A DNA stretch of 8,486 nt from a bacterium UBA2219 (lineage in GTDB: Bacteria > Desulfobacterota > Deferrimicrobia > Deferrimicrobiales > Deferrimicrobiaceae): assembly GCA_002327765.1 (NCBI GenBank), contig DCUH01000069.1, positions 1-8,486 of the forward strand. The letters are read 5' to 3'. Positions 1 to 6,031 of this stretch are shown piece after piece. The notes beneath the pieces were generated by a model. It made no database searches. It worked only from the letters and a program-made list of their open reading frames with translations, and was not told the origin of the DNA. Within the stretch, counting starts at the first letter, position 1. Every line of letters starts with the position of its first letter. Both the position numbers and the translations under genes were made by a program.

Positions 1-1444
1 CGCTCTCCAGGAAATTGTTGCAGTGGAACTGGATGTGGAACCCGATGATGTCCGCCCCGAGCATGCCGGTGAGGATCTCCTGGTGCCACGGGCAGATGCC
101 GTACGCCTCGGGGTTGGGCCAGGGGATGTGCCAGAAGATGGCGACCCGGGCGTCCGGCCGCTCCTTCTTCACCATCAGCGGCAGGAGGGCGAAATGGTAG
201 TCCTGGACGAGGACCAGGGGCGATTCCTCCCCGGCGATTTCCTCGAGCAGCGCCTGGGCGAACTTCTCGTTCACCTTCACGTAGTGGTTCCAGTCTTCCA
301 GGCGGAAGGTGGGACGGGTGTGGGTGATATGGCAGAGGGGCCACAGCCCTTCGTTCGAGAACCCGTAATAGTAGCCGTCCTCCTCCTCCTTGGTCAGCCA
401 GACCCGCTTCAGGGTGTAGGCCGGCTCCTCCGGCGGGACGCGCAGCGTGTCGCCTTCGCCCGTCGTCTCCCGGTCGGCGTCGCCGCTGCCGTGCGCGATC
501 CAGACGCCGTCGGAGACCCGCATGACGGGGTCGAGCGCCGTGACCAGGCCGCCCGCGGGCACGACGCACCGGACGTTCCTGCCGTCCTTCGTGTGCATGT
601 AGGGCTCGCGGTTGGAGACGAGGAAAAGCTTTCCCCCGCCGAGCTCCGAGCGAAGGTGCTCCTTCAGGCGGCCGGCGGTCCAGAGGGCTTCCGACTGGAG
701 GCGCAGCTTGGCCTCCTCTTCCGCCTCCACCCGGGCCGCTTCCAGGCTCTTCGCGAGGTGGCTTACTTCCGAGATGAGGGGGCCCAGCACGCCTTGCCGC
801 CCGGACGGCTCCTTCGGCTTCTCCTTACCCATCCGAAGGTCGCGGGCCCATTCGGCGATCTGGGCGATCGGGCCCGTGATGCTCCAGCGGACCACCAGGA
901 CGGTGATTGCCACCACCAGCAGGGTCAGGACCAGGAAGCGCAGGAGGTTGTCTTTCCAGATTTCCTTGAGCCGGACGTCGATGTAGGAAGCGTCGTCGAA
1001 GAGCGCGAGGACCCCGAGGGTCTCCTCGTCCTGGACCAGCGGGAACGCGAAGACGTAGATCCTTCTCCCCTCGATCCGCTTGAAGGCGCCCGCCGACCGG
1101 CCCTCCTCGAGCGTGTTCACGACCTGCGGGAGCGACCGGGGGAGGCGGTTCTTCAACAGGGAGGTCGACGCGATGACGTCTGCCTTCCGGTCGAAGACGG
1201 CGATCCCCTGGAGCCGCTCCCGGTTGCCGAACCGCTCCACTAGGAGGTCGAGCTTCTCGCGGGACCCGGAACGGACGAGCGGGACGACCGACTCCCGCAG
1301 GCTTTCGGCCAGAAGGACGACCCGGCGCTCCATGTCGGCCGCGAGCCGGAGCCGCTCCTTCCGCACCTGGTAGAGAGAGGAGCCGACGGCCACCAGCGCC
1401 ACCACGAGCGTCAGCGACACGATGAGGCGGATCGTGATCTTCAT
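1..1444 (-). CDS. otsA: Membrane sensor (TM-Cache-like-TM-HAMP) fused to trehalose-6-phosphate synthase (GT20), partial
   Basis: The GT20 part is predicted to join glucose from a nucleotide sugar to glucose-6-phosphate, giving trehalose-6-phosphate. Only the first 481 residues are in the window; the C-terminus lies beyond position 1. The ATG at 1444 is preceded by AAAGGA (1455-1450) with 5 nt spacing. Residues about 4-24 form a hydrophobic segment, and 25-167 an extracytoplasmic region resembling single-Cache/PAS-like sensor domains (LQGIAVFD stretch). Residues about 168-190 form a second TM, and 186-240 a HAMP-like segment (ITGPI start), then a charged helix. GT20 begins near residue 270: VSNR with R279, PAGGL with G298/G299, W368 in LWPLCH, D415 in QDYH and H439 in WHIP, matching the E. 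coli OtsA sugar- and phosphate-binding positions. OtsA proteins are normally soluble and lack the first 270 residues. The GT20 assignment is firm; the ligand sensed is unknown, as is whether a phosphatase (OtsB) domain or gene follows. Confidence 0.9.
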   Translation of the reverse strand, partial: MKITIRLIVSLTLVVALVAVGSSLYQVRKERLRLAADMERRVVLLAESLRESVVPLVRSGSREKLDLLVERFGNRERLQGIAVFDRKADVIASTSLLKNRLPRSLPQVVNTLEEGRSAGAFKRIEGRRIYVFAFPLVQDEETLGVLALFDDASYIDVRLKEIWKDNLLRFLVLTLLVVAITVLVVRWSITGPIAQIAEWARDLRMGKEKPKEPSGRQGVLGPLISEVSHLAKSLEAARVEAEEEAKLRLQSEALWTAGRLKEHLRSELGGGKLFLVSNREPYMHTKDGRNVRCVVPAGGLVTALDPVMRVSDGVWIAHGSGDADRETTGEGDTLRVPPEEPAYTLKRVWLTKEEEDGYYYGFSNEGLWPLCHITHTRPTFRLEDWNHYVKVNEKFAQALLEEIAGEESPLVLVQDYHFALLPLMVKKERPDARVAIFWHIPWPNPEAYGICPWHQEILTGMLGADIIGFHIQFHCNNFLES

Positions 1445-1476
1445 GATCGTCCTTTCGGTCCGGCCTGTCGTGGGTT

Positions 1477-1491
1477 GATATAGATTATATC
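1477..1491. promoter_or_regulatory. AT-rich perfect palindrome overlapping a minus-strand -10 element
   Basis: GATATA-GAT-TATATC is a perfect 6 bp inverted repeat with a 3 nt spacer in otherwise very GC-rich DNA, between the divergent trehalose-synthase fusion and ubiD genes. On the minus strand it contains TATAAT (1489-1484), about 40 nt from the start codon of the fusion gene, a plausible -10 box. No good TTGACA-like -35 is seen at 16-18 bp spacing, so an activator-dependent promoter or an alternative sigma factor is possible. It could be an operator; this is inference from symmetry and position. Confidence 0.4.
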
Positions 1492-1578
1492 CCTTTCCCC
1501 CGGGGCTCCGCCCGCGGGATTCGCCTTCCGCCCCCGTATGTTATGATTTTCCATCACGCGCTTTGCCGAGGGATCCCG

Positions 1579-3021
1579 ATGGCGTTCCGCGACCTGCCTT
1601 CGTTCCTCGCCGCCCTCGAGGCGCGAGGCGACCTGAAAAAAATCTCCGCGCAGGTTTCCACGGAGCTCGTGACGGCGGAAATCGCGGACCGGGCGATCAA
1701 ATCCGGCGGCCCGGCGCTGCTGTTCACGAACGTGAAAGGGCACTCCGTGCCCCTCGCCATGAACCTCTTCGGGACGATGGAGCGGATGTGCTTCGCCCTG
1801 GGAGTCGCGCGGCTCGACGACATCGGCGCGCGCGTCGCCGAGATCCTGGAGCCGGAGATCCCCACCAACTTCCTGGAGAAGCTCAAGATGCTTCCCCGCC
1901 TGGCGCGGCTCGCGGACTACCTCCCGAAGACCGTTTCGTCCGCCCCCTGCCAGGAAGTGGTGGAGCGGGAGCGTCCCTCCCTTTCGTTCCTGCCCGTCGT
2001 GAAGACCTGGCCCGGGGACGGGGGGCCGTTCATCACGCTGCCGCTGGTGTTCACGAAGGACCCGGAGACGGGGCGCCGCAACGTGGGGATGTACCGGATG
2101 CACGTCTACGACGAGACGACCACGGGCATGCACTGGCATGTCCACAAGGGCGGGGCGCAGCATTACCGCGGGTTCCGACGGAAGCGGGAGCGGATGCCCG
2201 TCGCGGTCGCGCTGGGCGGCGACCCCGCGACGATCTATTCGGCCTCCGCGCCGCTGCCCGAGGACGTCGACGAGATGATGTTCTCCGGGTTCCTGCGGAA
2301 GGAGCCGGTCGAGATGGTCCGGTGCGTCACCTCCGACATCGAGGTCCCCGCCCATTCCGAAGTCGTCCTGGAGGGGTACGTGGATCCCGGGGAGCTGCGG
2401 ACCGAGGGGCCGTTCGGCGACCACACGGGATACTATTCGCTGGCCGACGGATACCCCGTCTTCCACCTGACGTGCGTCACCCGCAGGAAGAACCCCGTCT
2501 ATCCCGCCACCATCGTCGGCAAGCCGCCGATGGAGGACGTCTTCATGGGGAAGGCCACCGAGCGGATCTTCCTGCCCATGCTGCGGAAGATCGTCCCCGA
2601 AGTCGTCGACATGAACCTGCCGCCCGAGGGGATCTTCCACAACTTCGCCCTGTTCTCCATCGACAAGCGGTACCCCGGGCACGCCCGCAAGGTGATGAGC
2701 GCCGTCTGGGGGCTCGGACTTCTCATGTTTTCCAAGTTCGTGGTCGTGTTCGACGCGGACGTGGACATCCAGAACCTCTCCGAGGCGATGTGGCGGATCG
2801 GGAACAACGTGGACCCACGCAGGGACACGATGATCGTGGACGGCCCGGTGGACGCCCTCGAGCACGCCTCCCCCGTCCCGCACTACGGCTCGAAGATGGG
2901 GATCGACGCGACGCGGAAATGGGCCTCGGAAGGGTTCGCCCGCGAATGGCCCGAGGACATCGTCATGCCGGAGGAGATCACGGGGCTCGTGACGCGGCGG
3001 TGGAAGGAGTACGGCTTCTGA
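1579..3021 (+). CDS. ubiD: UbiD-family prenyl-FMN-dependent decarboxylase (late quinone biosynthesis)
   Basis: Predicted 480-residue cytoplasmic decarboxylase that removes the ring carboxylate from a prenylated aromatic acid in ubiquinone or menaquinone synthesis, using the prenylated FMN made by UbiX. The protein aligns by eye along its length with E. coli UbiD (about 497 residues). Shared blocks include N168-VGMYR173, the HKGGA block with H189, VALGGDPAT, E245 in PVEMV, TEGPFGDHTGYY with E276 and D281, and the C-terminal SKMGIDAT. R173, E276 and D281 correspond to the Arg-Glu-Glu/Asp catalytic triad described for Fdc1/UbiD, and N168, H189 and E245 to the metal/phosphate ligands. ATG 1579 is chosen over the upstream ATG 1543 because UbiD proteins begin MAxRDLxxFxxxLE and GAGG lies 9 nt before it. 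The partner genes ubiA and ubiX lie downstream on the same strand, 1.15 kb away. The exact substrate (ubiquinone- or futalosine-type menaquinone intermediate) is not decidable here. Confidence 0.95.
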   Translation: MAFRDLPSFLAALEARGDLKKISAQVSTELVTAEIADRAIKSGGPALLFTNVKGHSVPLAMNLFGTMERMCFALGVARLDDIGARVAEILEPEIPTNFLEKLKMLPRLARLADYLPKTVSSAPCQEVVERERPSLSFLPVVKTWPGDGGPFITLPLVFTKDPETGRRNVGMYRMHVYDETTTGMHWHVHKGGAQHYRGFRRKRERMPVAVALGGDPATIYSASAPLPEDVDEMMFSGFLRKEPVEMVRCVTSDIEVPAHSEVVLEGYVDPGELRTEGPFGDHTGYYSLADGYPVFHLTCVTRRKNPVYPATIVGKPPMEDVFMGKATERIFLPMLRKIVPEVVDMNLPPEGIFHNFALFSIDKRYPGHARKVMSAVWGLGLLMFSKFVVVFDADVDIQNLSEAMWRIGNNVDPRRDTMIVDGPVDALEHASPVPHYGSKMGIDATRKWASEGFAREWPEDIVMPEEITGLVTRRWKEYGF

Positions 3022-3059
3022 CGCCGGAAGGGGCGCTGCGGGCGGAACATATGGATGCC

Positions 3060-3260
3060 GCTTACGCCGAAAAGGGCTGTCCCCGTTCGCTTCGAGCCGC
3101 GACTACCCGGCTGCGACCAGCAAACGTGCTTATAAGAGTTTTCCCGGCCTCCGGTCACCCTGATCGGCCATCGATACCGTCACCGTATAAAGAGTGCGGG
3201 GTCTCCGCCGGTTCCGCGCTTTCGTCTCTCCGCTCAGGGGACACCCTTTTCGGCTTACGC
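3060..3260. repeat. MITE-like or paired REP-like element with 24-25 bp inverted ends
   Basis: The left end (3060-3084) and right end (3237-3260) are inverted copies of each other. Both read GC-x-TA-x-GCCGAAAAGGG-TGTCCCC when written 5' to 3' from the outside inward, with two mismatches and one extra C in the left copy. The 152 nt between them carries no ORF of note. The inner motif AAAAGGGTGTCCCC is very close to the arm AAAGAGTGTCCCC of the hairpins further right, so all these elements seem to belong to one repeat family. No flanking target duplication was recognised. It could be a MITE or two REP-like units placed head to head. Confidence 0.6.
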
Positions 3261-3338
3261 GGCATCATGTCGCCCGTAGCGGCCCTTGCGGCGGCAGAGA
3301 CCGATACACCTCCAACCAAGGGGGACGGCTTGCCCAGA

Positions 3339-3389
3339 GGGGGACACTCTTGGTTCGAACACGGGTGGAGGGAAAGAGTGTCCCCCGCC
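3339..3389. repeat. REP-like hairpin core, copy 1
   Basis: The left arm GGGGGACACTCTT (3339-3351) and right arm AAGAGTGTCCCCC (3374-3386) form a perfect 13 bp inverted repeat around a 22 nt loop. The 51 bp core, including the trailing GCC, differs from copy 3 (3725-3775) at one base only, in the loop. The surrounding sequence is unrelated to the 94 bp tandem units, so this copy moved, or was kept, as the core alone. The layout resembles extragenic palindromic (REP/BIME) elements; I cannot assign a named family. Confidence 0.8.
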
Positions 3390-3592
3390 ATCTGCGCCTG
3401 CGGGTTTTCCTCGCTCCCGCCCTCCTGGCTCCCCTCGGAAAACACGCCCCCTGCGGGGAGGTCTCGTGCTCGTGGCGCCCGCCCCCCTATCTCCTGCAGG
3501 CGAAGTCGGGGATCAGAAGCCGGTACTCTCCATCAATCGACAGACCTCCAGGGCGACACAGGCCACAAAGGAGATCTTCTCTACGGAAGGTA

Positions 3593-3822
3593 CGTACGAA
3601 AAAGCTATCGATGTCAGGGCAGGCGCTTTCGGGGGACATTCTTGGTCCAAACGCGGGCGAAGGGAAAGAGTGTCCCCCGCCCAACTCGTACGGAAAAGCT
3701 CCCGATATCAGGGCAGGCGCTTTCGGGGGACACTCTTGGTTCGAACACGGGCGGAGGGAAAGAGTGTCCCCCGCCCAACCCGTACGGAAAAGCTCCCGAT
3801 ATCAGGGCAGGCGCTTTCGGGG
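3593..3822. repeat. 94 bp tandem repeat array (about 2.4 copies) carrying two REP-like hairpins
   Basis: Units start at 3593, 3687 and 3781, each with CGTACG followed by an AAAAGCT stretch. The period is exactly 94 bp and the third unit breaks off after 3822. Each full unit holds a conserved segment (TCAGGGCAGGCGCTTTCG) and then the 51 bp hairpin core. Core copy 2 is at 3631-3681 and core copy 3 at 3725-3775. Copy 3 has perfect 13 bp arms (3725-3737 and 3760-3772). Copy 2 has one change in the left arm (T at 3639 opposite G at 3670), which still allows a G-U pair in RNA. Units 2 and 3 match perfectly over their shared part, whereas unit 1 has several substitutions, so the last duplication is recent. 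Possible roles include mRNA end protection or a transposase target; none is shown. Confidence 0.85.
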
Positions 3823-4090
3823 AAATGGTCCGATCCGTCGGAGCATCCGGGCCTTCATGTCCGCCATCCCGGAGTTGCCGCAAGGAGCGCCATGAGCGTG
3901 AAATCCTCACGAATTGTTCCGGCGCATGGGGGGTCTCCCGCGGAGCAACGGGGGTCACGAGGAGCGGCGTCTGATTCGAAGTGGAGCCAGGGAGGGCGGG
4001 AACGAGAAACAGCGCAGGTGAGGAGACCATGGACGGTCGACGAGCCGTAGCTCCGAGGGACCTCCCGTTGCGGAGCAGGAGACCACCGAA

Positions 4091-4150
4091 TATGCCGGGA
4101 CAAGAGGAGGTTTTCGTGCAAGGGGTGCGTTCCTTGCGGTTATGCCGGGA
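4091..4150 (+). promoter_or_regulatory. Leader of ubiA with 10 bp direct repeat and small hairpin
   Basis: TATGCCGGGA occurs twice, at 4091-4100 and 4141-4150, exactly 50 bp apart. Between them GCAAGG (4118-4123) and CCTTGC (4132-4137) form a 6 bp stem with an 8 nt loop. The segment also contains a strong ribosome-binding sequence, AGAGGAGG (4103-4110), that does not fit the ubiA start. These features could form a regulated 5' leader, but the repeat is short and may be chance. No convincing -10/-35 pair was found. Confidence 0.3.
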
Positions 4151-4172
4151 TGCCGGTTTTGGCGAGGTCTGA
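4116..4172 (+). CDS. Possible short leader peptide upstream of ubiA
   Basis: A GTG at 4116 lies 5 nt after AGAGGAGG, the best ribosome-binding site in the intergenic region. It would encode 18 residues (fM/VQGVRSLRLCRDAGFGEV) and stop with TGA at 4170-4172, two nt before the ubiA ATG. The same frame is open further back to an ATG at 4029, which would give 47 residues behind a GGAG placed very close to it. The tight junction would couple ubiA translation to this ORF. The hairpin at 4118-4137 lies inside it. There is no run of one amino acid that would mark classical attenuation, and no homology is recognised. It may be spurious. Confidence 0.25.
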   Translation: MQGVRSLRLCRDAGFGEV

Positions 4173-4174
4173 AG

Positions 4175-5056
4175 ATGCTCCGGCGGATCGCCGTCTACCT
4201 GGAGATGATCAAGGTGGCGCACACCGTGTTCGCGCTGCCGTTCGCGCTCGTGGGGATGTTCCTGGCCGCACGGGAGACGGGCGCCCCTTACGCCCTGCCT
4301 TCCGCGCGCATCGTCGCCTGGATTCTCGTCGCGATGGTCGGCGCGCGCAGCGCCGCGATGGGGTTCAACCGCCTGGCGGACGCCGGCATCGACGCGAGGA
4401 ACCCGAGGACGAGGGACCGCGCGATACCGGCGGGGAAGGTGAGCCGGGCGACTGCGGGCGTCCTCGTCCTTTTTTCCGCCCTCCTGCTCGTGCTGGCGGC
4501 GGCGATGCTCAATCCCCTTTGCCTGAAGCTTTCCCCAATCCTGCTTCTCCTGCTCTTTTCCTACTCGTACATGAAGCGGTTCACCCGGGCTTCCCACCTG
4601 GTCCTCGGCGCGTGCCTGGGAGCCGCCCCATTGGCGGCCTGGATCGCGGTCACGGGGGGGATCGACGCCAGGATCCTTTCGATCTGCTTCGCCGTGATGT
4701 TCTGGACGGCCGGCTTCGACGTCCTGTACGCCCTGCAGGACATCGAATTCGACCGGGGCGCCGGCCTGCACTCCATCCCCCGGCATCTGGGGGTCGGCGG
4801 CTCGCTGCGGGTCGCGCGGGCGTTCCATTTGATCATGGCGGCGCTGTTGCTGCTGGGGTATCATTTGTTTGGGCTCGGCCCGTGGTACCTGGCCGGGCTG
4901 GTTCTCTGCTTCGGCGTCCTGGCGTACGAGCATTCGATCGTCCGGGAGGACGATCTCTCCCGGCTGGACATGGCGTTTTTCAACCTGAACGGCGTTGTGA
5001 GCATCGCTTATTGCCTGTTCACCTATCTGGACCTCGTGTTGCGGGGCGCCCCATGA
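4175..5056 (+). CDS. ubiA: UbiA-family aromatic polyprenyltransferase, MqnP-like (quinone biosynthesis)
   Basis: Predicted 293-residue integral membrane enzyme that transfers a polyprenyl chain from the diphosphate onto an aromatic acid in quinone synthesis. Two magnesium/diphosphate motifs are visible: N65-R-L-A-D69-A-G-I-D73 followed by NPRT, and D182-VLYALQD189-IEFD193 followed by GLHSIP. The second motif and NPRT are typical of the 'ubiA-other' putative 4-hydroxybenzoate prenyltransferase group, whose members act as MqnP in the futalosine menaquinone route; that assignment is inference. About eight or nine hydrophobic helices are evident. ATG 4175 fits the usual N-terminus (LRRIAVYLEMIKVAHTVFALPFAL) and has GAGG 7 nt upstream; an in-frame ATG at 4142 would add 11 unlikely residues. 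The stop overlaps the ubiX start as ATGA, so the two are translationally coupled. Confidence 0.93.
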   Translation: MLRRIAVYLEMIKVAHTVFALPFALVGMFLAARETGAPYALPSARIVAWILVAMVGARSAAMGFNRLADAGIDARNPRTRDRAIPAGKVSRATAGVLVLFSALLLVLAAAMLNPLCLKLSPILLLLLFSYSYMKRFTRASHLVLGACLGAAPLAAWIAVTGGIDARILSICFAVMFWTAGFDVLYALQDIEFDRGAGLHSIPRHLGVGGSLRVARAFHLIMAALLLLGYHLFGLGPWYLAGLVLCFGVLAYEHSIVREDDLSRLDMAFFNLNGVVSIAYCLFTYLDLVLRGAP

Positions 5057-5700
5057 GGGTTCTGCTGGGGATATCGGGCGCGAGCGGCGCCGTCTACGGG
5101 GTGCGGTGCGCCGGGCTGCTGCTGGCGCAGGGGGTCGACCTGCACGTCCTGGTCACCCCGACGGCGTGGGAGATCCTGTCCGCCGAGGTCGGGGGCGGCG
5201 AGGTCCCCGAGGGGCTCGACGGGAGGCGGGAGTGGCTCGCGCGCCTGGTTTCCGGGACCCGACCGTTCCGGCTGCACGCCGACGACGATTTCCGGATCCC
5301 GTTCGCCTCCGGCTCCAACCCTCCCGACGCGATGATCGTCGCGCCGTGCTCCATGGGAACCATCGGGCGCATCGCTTCCGGCGTTTCGTCGTCCGTGCTG
5401 ACCCGCTGCGCCGACGTGGTCATCAAGGAGCGCAGGCCGCTGGTCCTGGTGGTGCGCGAGACACCGCTTTCCGTGCTTCATCTGGAAAACCTGCTGGCCC
5501 TCGCACGCGCGGGGGCGGACGTTCTTCCCGCCTGCCCGGGTTTCTACCATCGGCCGGGGTCGGTCTCCGAGCTGGTCGATTTCATCGCCGCCCGGGCGCT
5601 CGCCCGCATCGGGATCGAGGCGGGCGTGCTTCCCCGCTGGGGGGAAGGGGAACGCGTGCCGAAGGAGGGGCGCCATGAAGAAGATCCTGGTAGTCGATGA
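5053..5700 (+). CDS. ubiX: UbiX flavin prenyltransferase
   Basis: Predicted 215-residue cytoplasmic enzyme that prenylates reduced FMN with dimethylallyl phosphate to make the prenyl-FMN cofactor used by UbiD. The N-terminal flavin loop GISGASGAVYG (S11), the APCSMGTIGRIASG block, K125 in VIKERRPL, R135-E136 in VRETPLS and Y165 in GFYHRP all match the family's FMN- and phosphate-binding positions. It starts inside ubiA (ATGA at 5053-5056). The last residues, after the family core (ending near ARIGIEA), are a variable charged tail, and its final 26 nt overlap the next gene in another frame. Together with UbiA in the same transcript and UbiD upstream, this makes a functional quinone set. Confidence 0.95.
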   Translation: MRVLLGISGASGAVYGVRCAGLLLAQGVDLHVLVTPTAWEILSAEVGGGEVPEGLDGRREWLARLVSGTRPFRLHADDDFRIPFASGSNPPDAMIVAPCSMGTIGRIASGVSSSVLTRCADVVIKERRPLVLVVRETPLSVLHLENLLALARAGADVLPACPGFYHRPGSVSELVDFIAARALARIGIEAGVLPRWGEGERVPKEGRHEEDPGSR

Positions 5701-6031
5701 CGAGGAGAGCATCCGCGAGCTGTACCGCGCGGAACTCTCCGACGAAGGATACGAGGTCGATCTCGCCGCCGACGGGCGGGAGGCGCTTCGCCGCCTCGAC
5801 GCGTTCCGCCCGGACCTCGTGACGCTCGACATCAAGATGCCCGGCATCGACGGCATCGAGGTCCTGCGCCGGATCCGCGAGAAGAACACCACGATTCCCG
5901 TGATCCTGGTTTCGGCGTTCGGCGAGTTCAAGCAGGACTTCAACACGTGGGCCTCCGACGCCTACATCGTGAAGTCCCACGACCCCACGGAGCTCAAGGA
6001 GACGATCCGGAAGCTCCTGGAGGCCGGATGA
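5675..6031 (+). CDS. Stand-alone response regulator receiver domain
   Basis: A 118-residue protein that is only a CheY-like receiver. The acidic pocket D8-D9, phospho-acceptor D52 in TLDIKMPG, switch residue S80 and conserved K100 are all present, so phosphorylation by a histidine kinase is expected. No DNA-binding or enzymatic output domain follows. AAGGAGG (5662-5668), 6 nt before the ATG and inside the ubiX tail, supports the start. The stop overlaps the next start as ATGA (6028-6031). Position 97 is a tyrosine (DAYIVK), as in many receivers. Its partner kinase is not in the window; the downstream GAF and GGDEF proteins are the obvious candidates for its target, by position only. Confidence 0.9.
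   Translation: MKKILVVDDEESIRELYRAELSDEGYEVDLAADGREALRRLDAFRPDLVTLDIKMPGIDGIEVLRRIREKNTTIPVILVSAFGEFKQDFNTWASDAYIVKSHDPTELKETIRKLLEAG

Larger units (their letters stand above)
3022..4174. other. Repeat-rich intergenic region between ubiD and ubiA
   Basis: This 1.15 kb stretch has no ORF with a recognisable protein family on either strand, although several frames stay open because of GC content and the repeats. It contains, in order, an inverted-repeat pair (3060-3260), a lone hairpin (3339-3389), a tandem hairpin array (3593-3822) and a leader region before ubiA. The pieces 3261-3338, 3390-3592 and 3823-4100 show no structure I can name beyond short GC-rich palindromes. No T-run following a hairpin was found that would mark an intrinsic terminator for ubiD. 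Everything around it is tightly packed, so this looks like accumulated mobile-type repeat DNA that has split a likely ubiD-ubiA-ubiX grouping. Confidence 0.75.

Noticed and set aside
23..1243. 406-codon plus-strand frame over the trehalose-synthase fusion
   Set aside because: The minus strand encodes clear TM, HAMP and GT20 motifs; the plus frame has no family likeness and low-complexity composition.
1543..1578. Upstream ATG start for ubiD
   Set aside because: It would add 12 residues not seen in UbiD N-termini, and ATG 1579 has the family-like start and a nearby GAGG.
1441..2883. 480-codon open frame on the minus strand opposite ubiD
   Set aside because: It is the mirror of a high-GC gene: His/Arg/Pro/Gly-rich, no recognisable domain, and fully overlapped by the clear UbiD homologue.
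3131..3191. TATAAG (3131-3136) and TATAAA (3186-3191) as promoters
   Set aside because: Neither has a -35-like hexamer at suitable spacing, and no gene follows closely; probably parts of the inverted-repeat element.
3352..3362. GGTTCGAAC in the hairpin loop, resembling a tRNA T-loop
   Set aside because: No acceptor, D or anticodon stems can be built around it, and copy 2 of the repeat changes the bases; TTCGAA is simply palindromic.
3339..3386. Hairpin as an intrinsic terminator for ubiD
   Set aside because: The stem is strong but no T-run follows, and it lies over 300 bases past the stop codon.
3593..3822. CRISPR array
   Set aside because: The repetition is continuous over 94 bp with no unique spacers, and no cas genes are present.
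3194..3895. 233-codon frame with repeated TLLVRTR and EGKSVP-like peptides
   Set aside because: The peptide repeats are simply translated hairpin arms and loops, with no family likeness and no convincing ribosome-binding site.
1563..3974. 803-codon plus-strand frame through ubiD and the repeats
   Set aside because: It is out of frame with UbiD, Arg/Pro-rich, and continues through noncoding hairpins; it is open only because GC-rich codons avoid stops.
3892..4050. 52-codon plus-strand ORF with AAGGAG before its ATG
   Set aside because: It has a passable start signal, but a composition like random GC-rich sequence, no homology and no coupling to a neighbour; not supported enough to list.
3614..4933. 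439-codon minus-strand frame across the repeats and ubiA
   Set aside because: It overlaps the ubiA coding region on the opposite strand, has Gln/Arg/Pro-rich composition and no domain.
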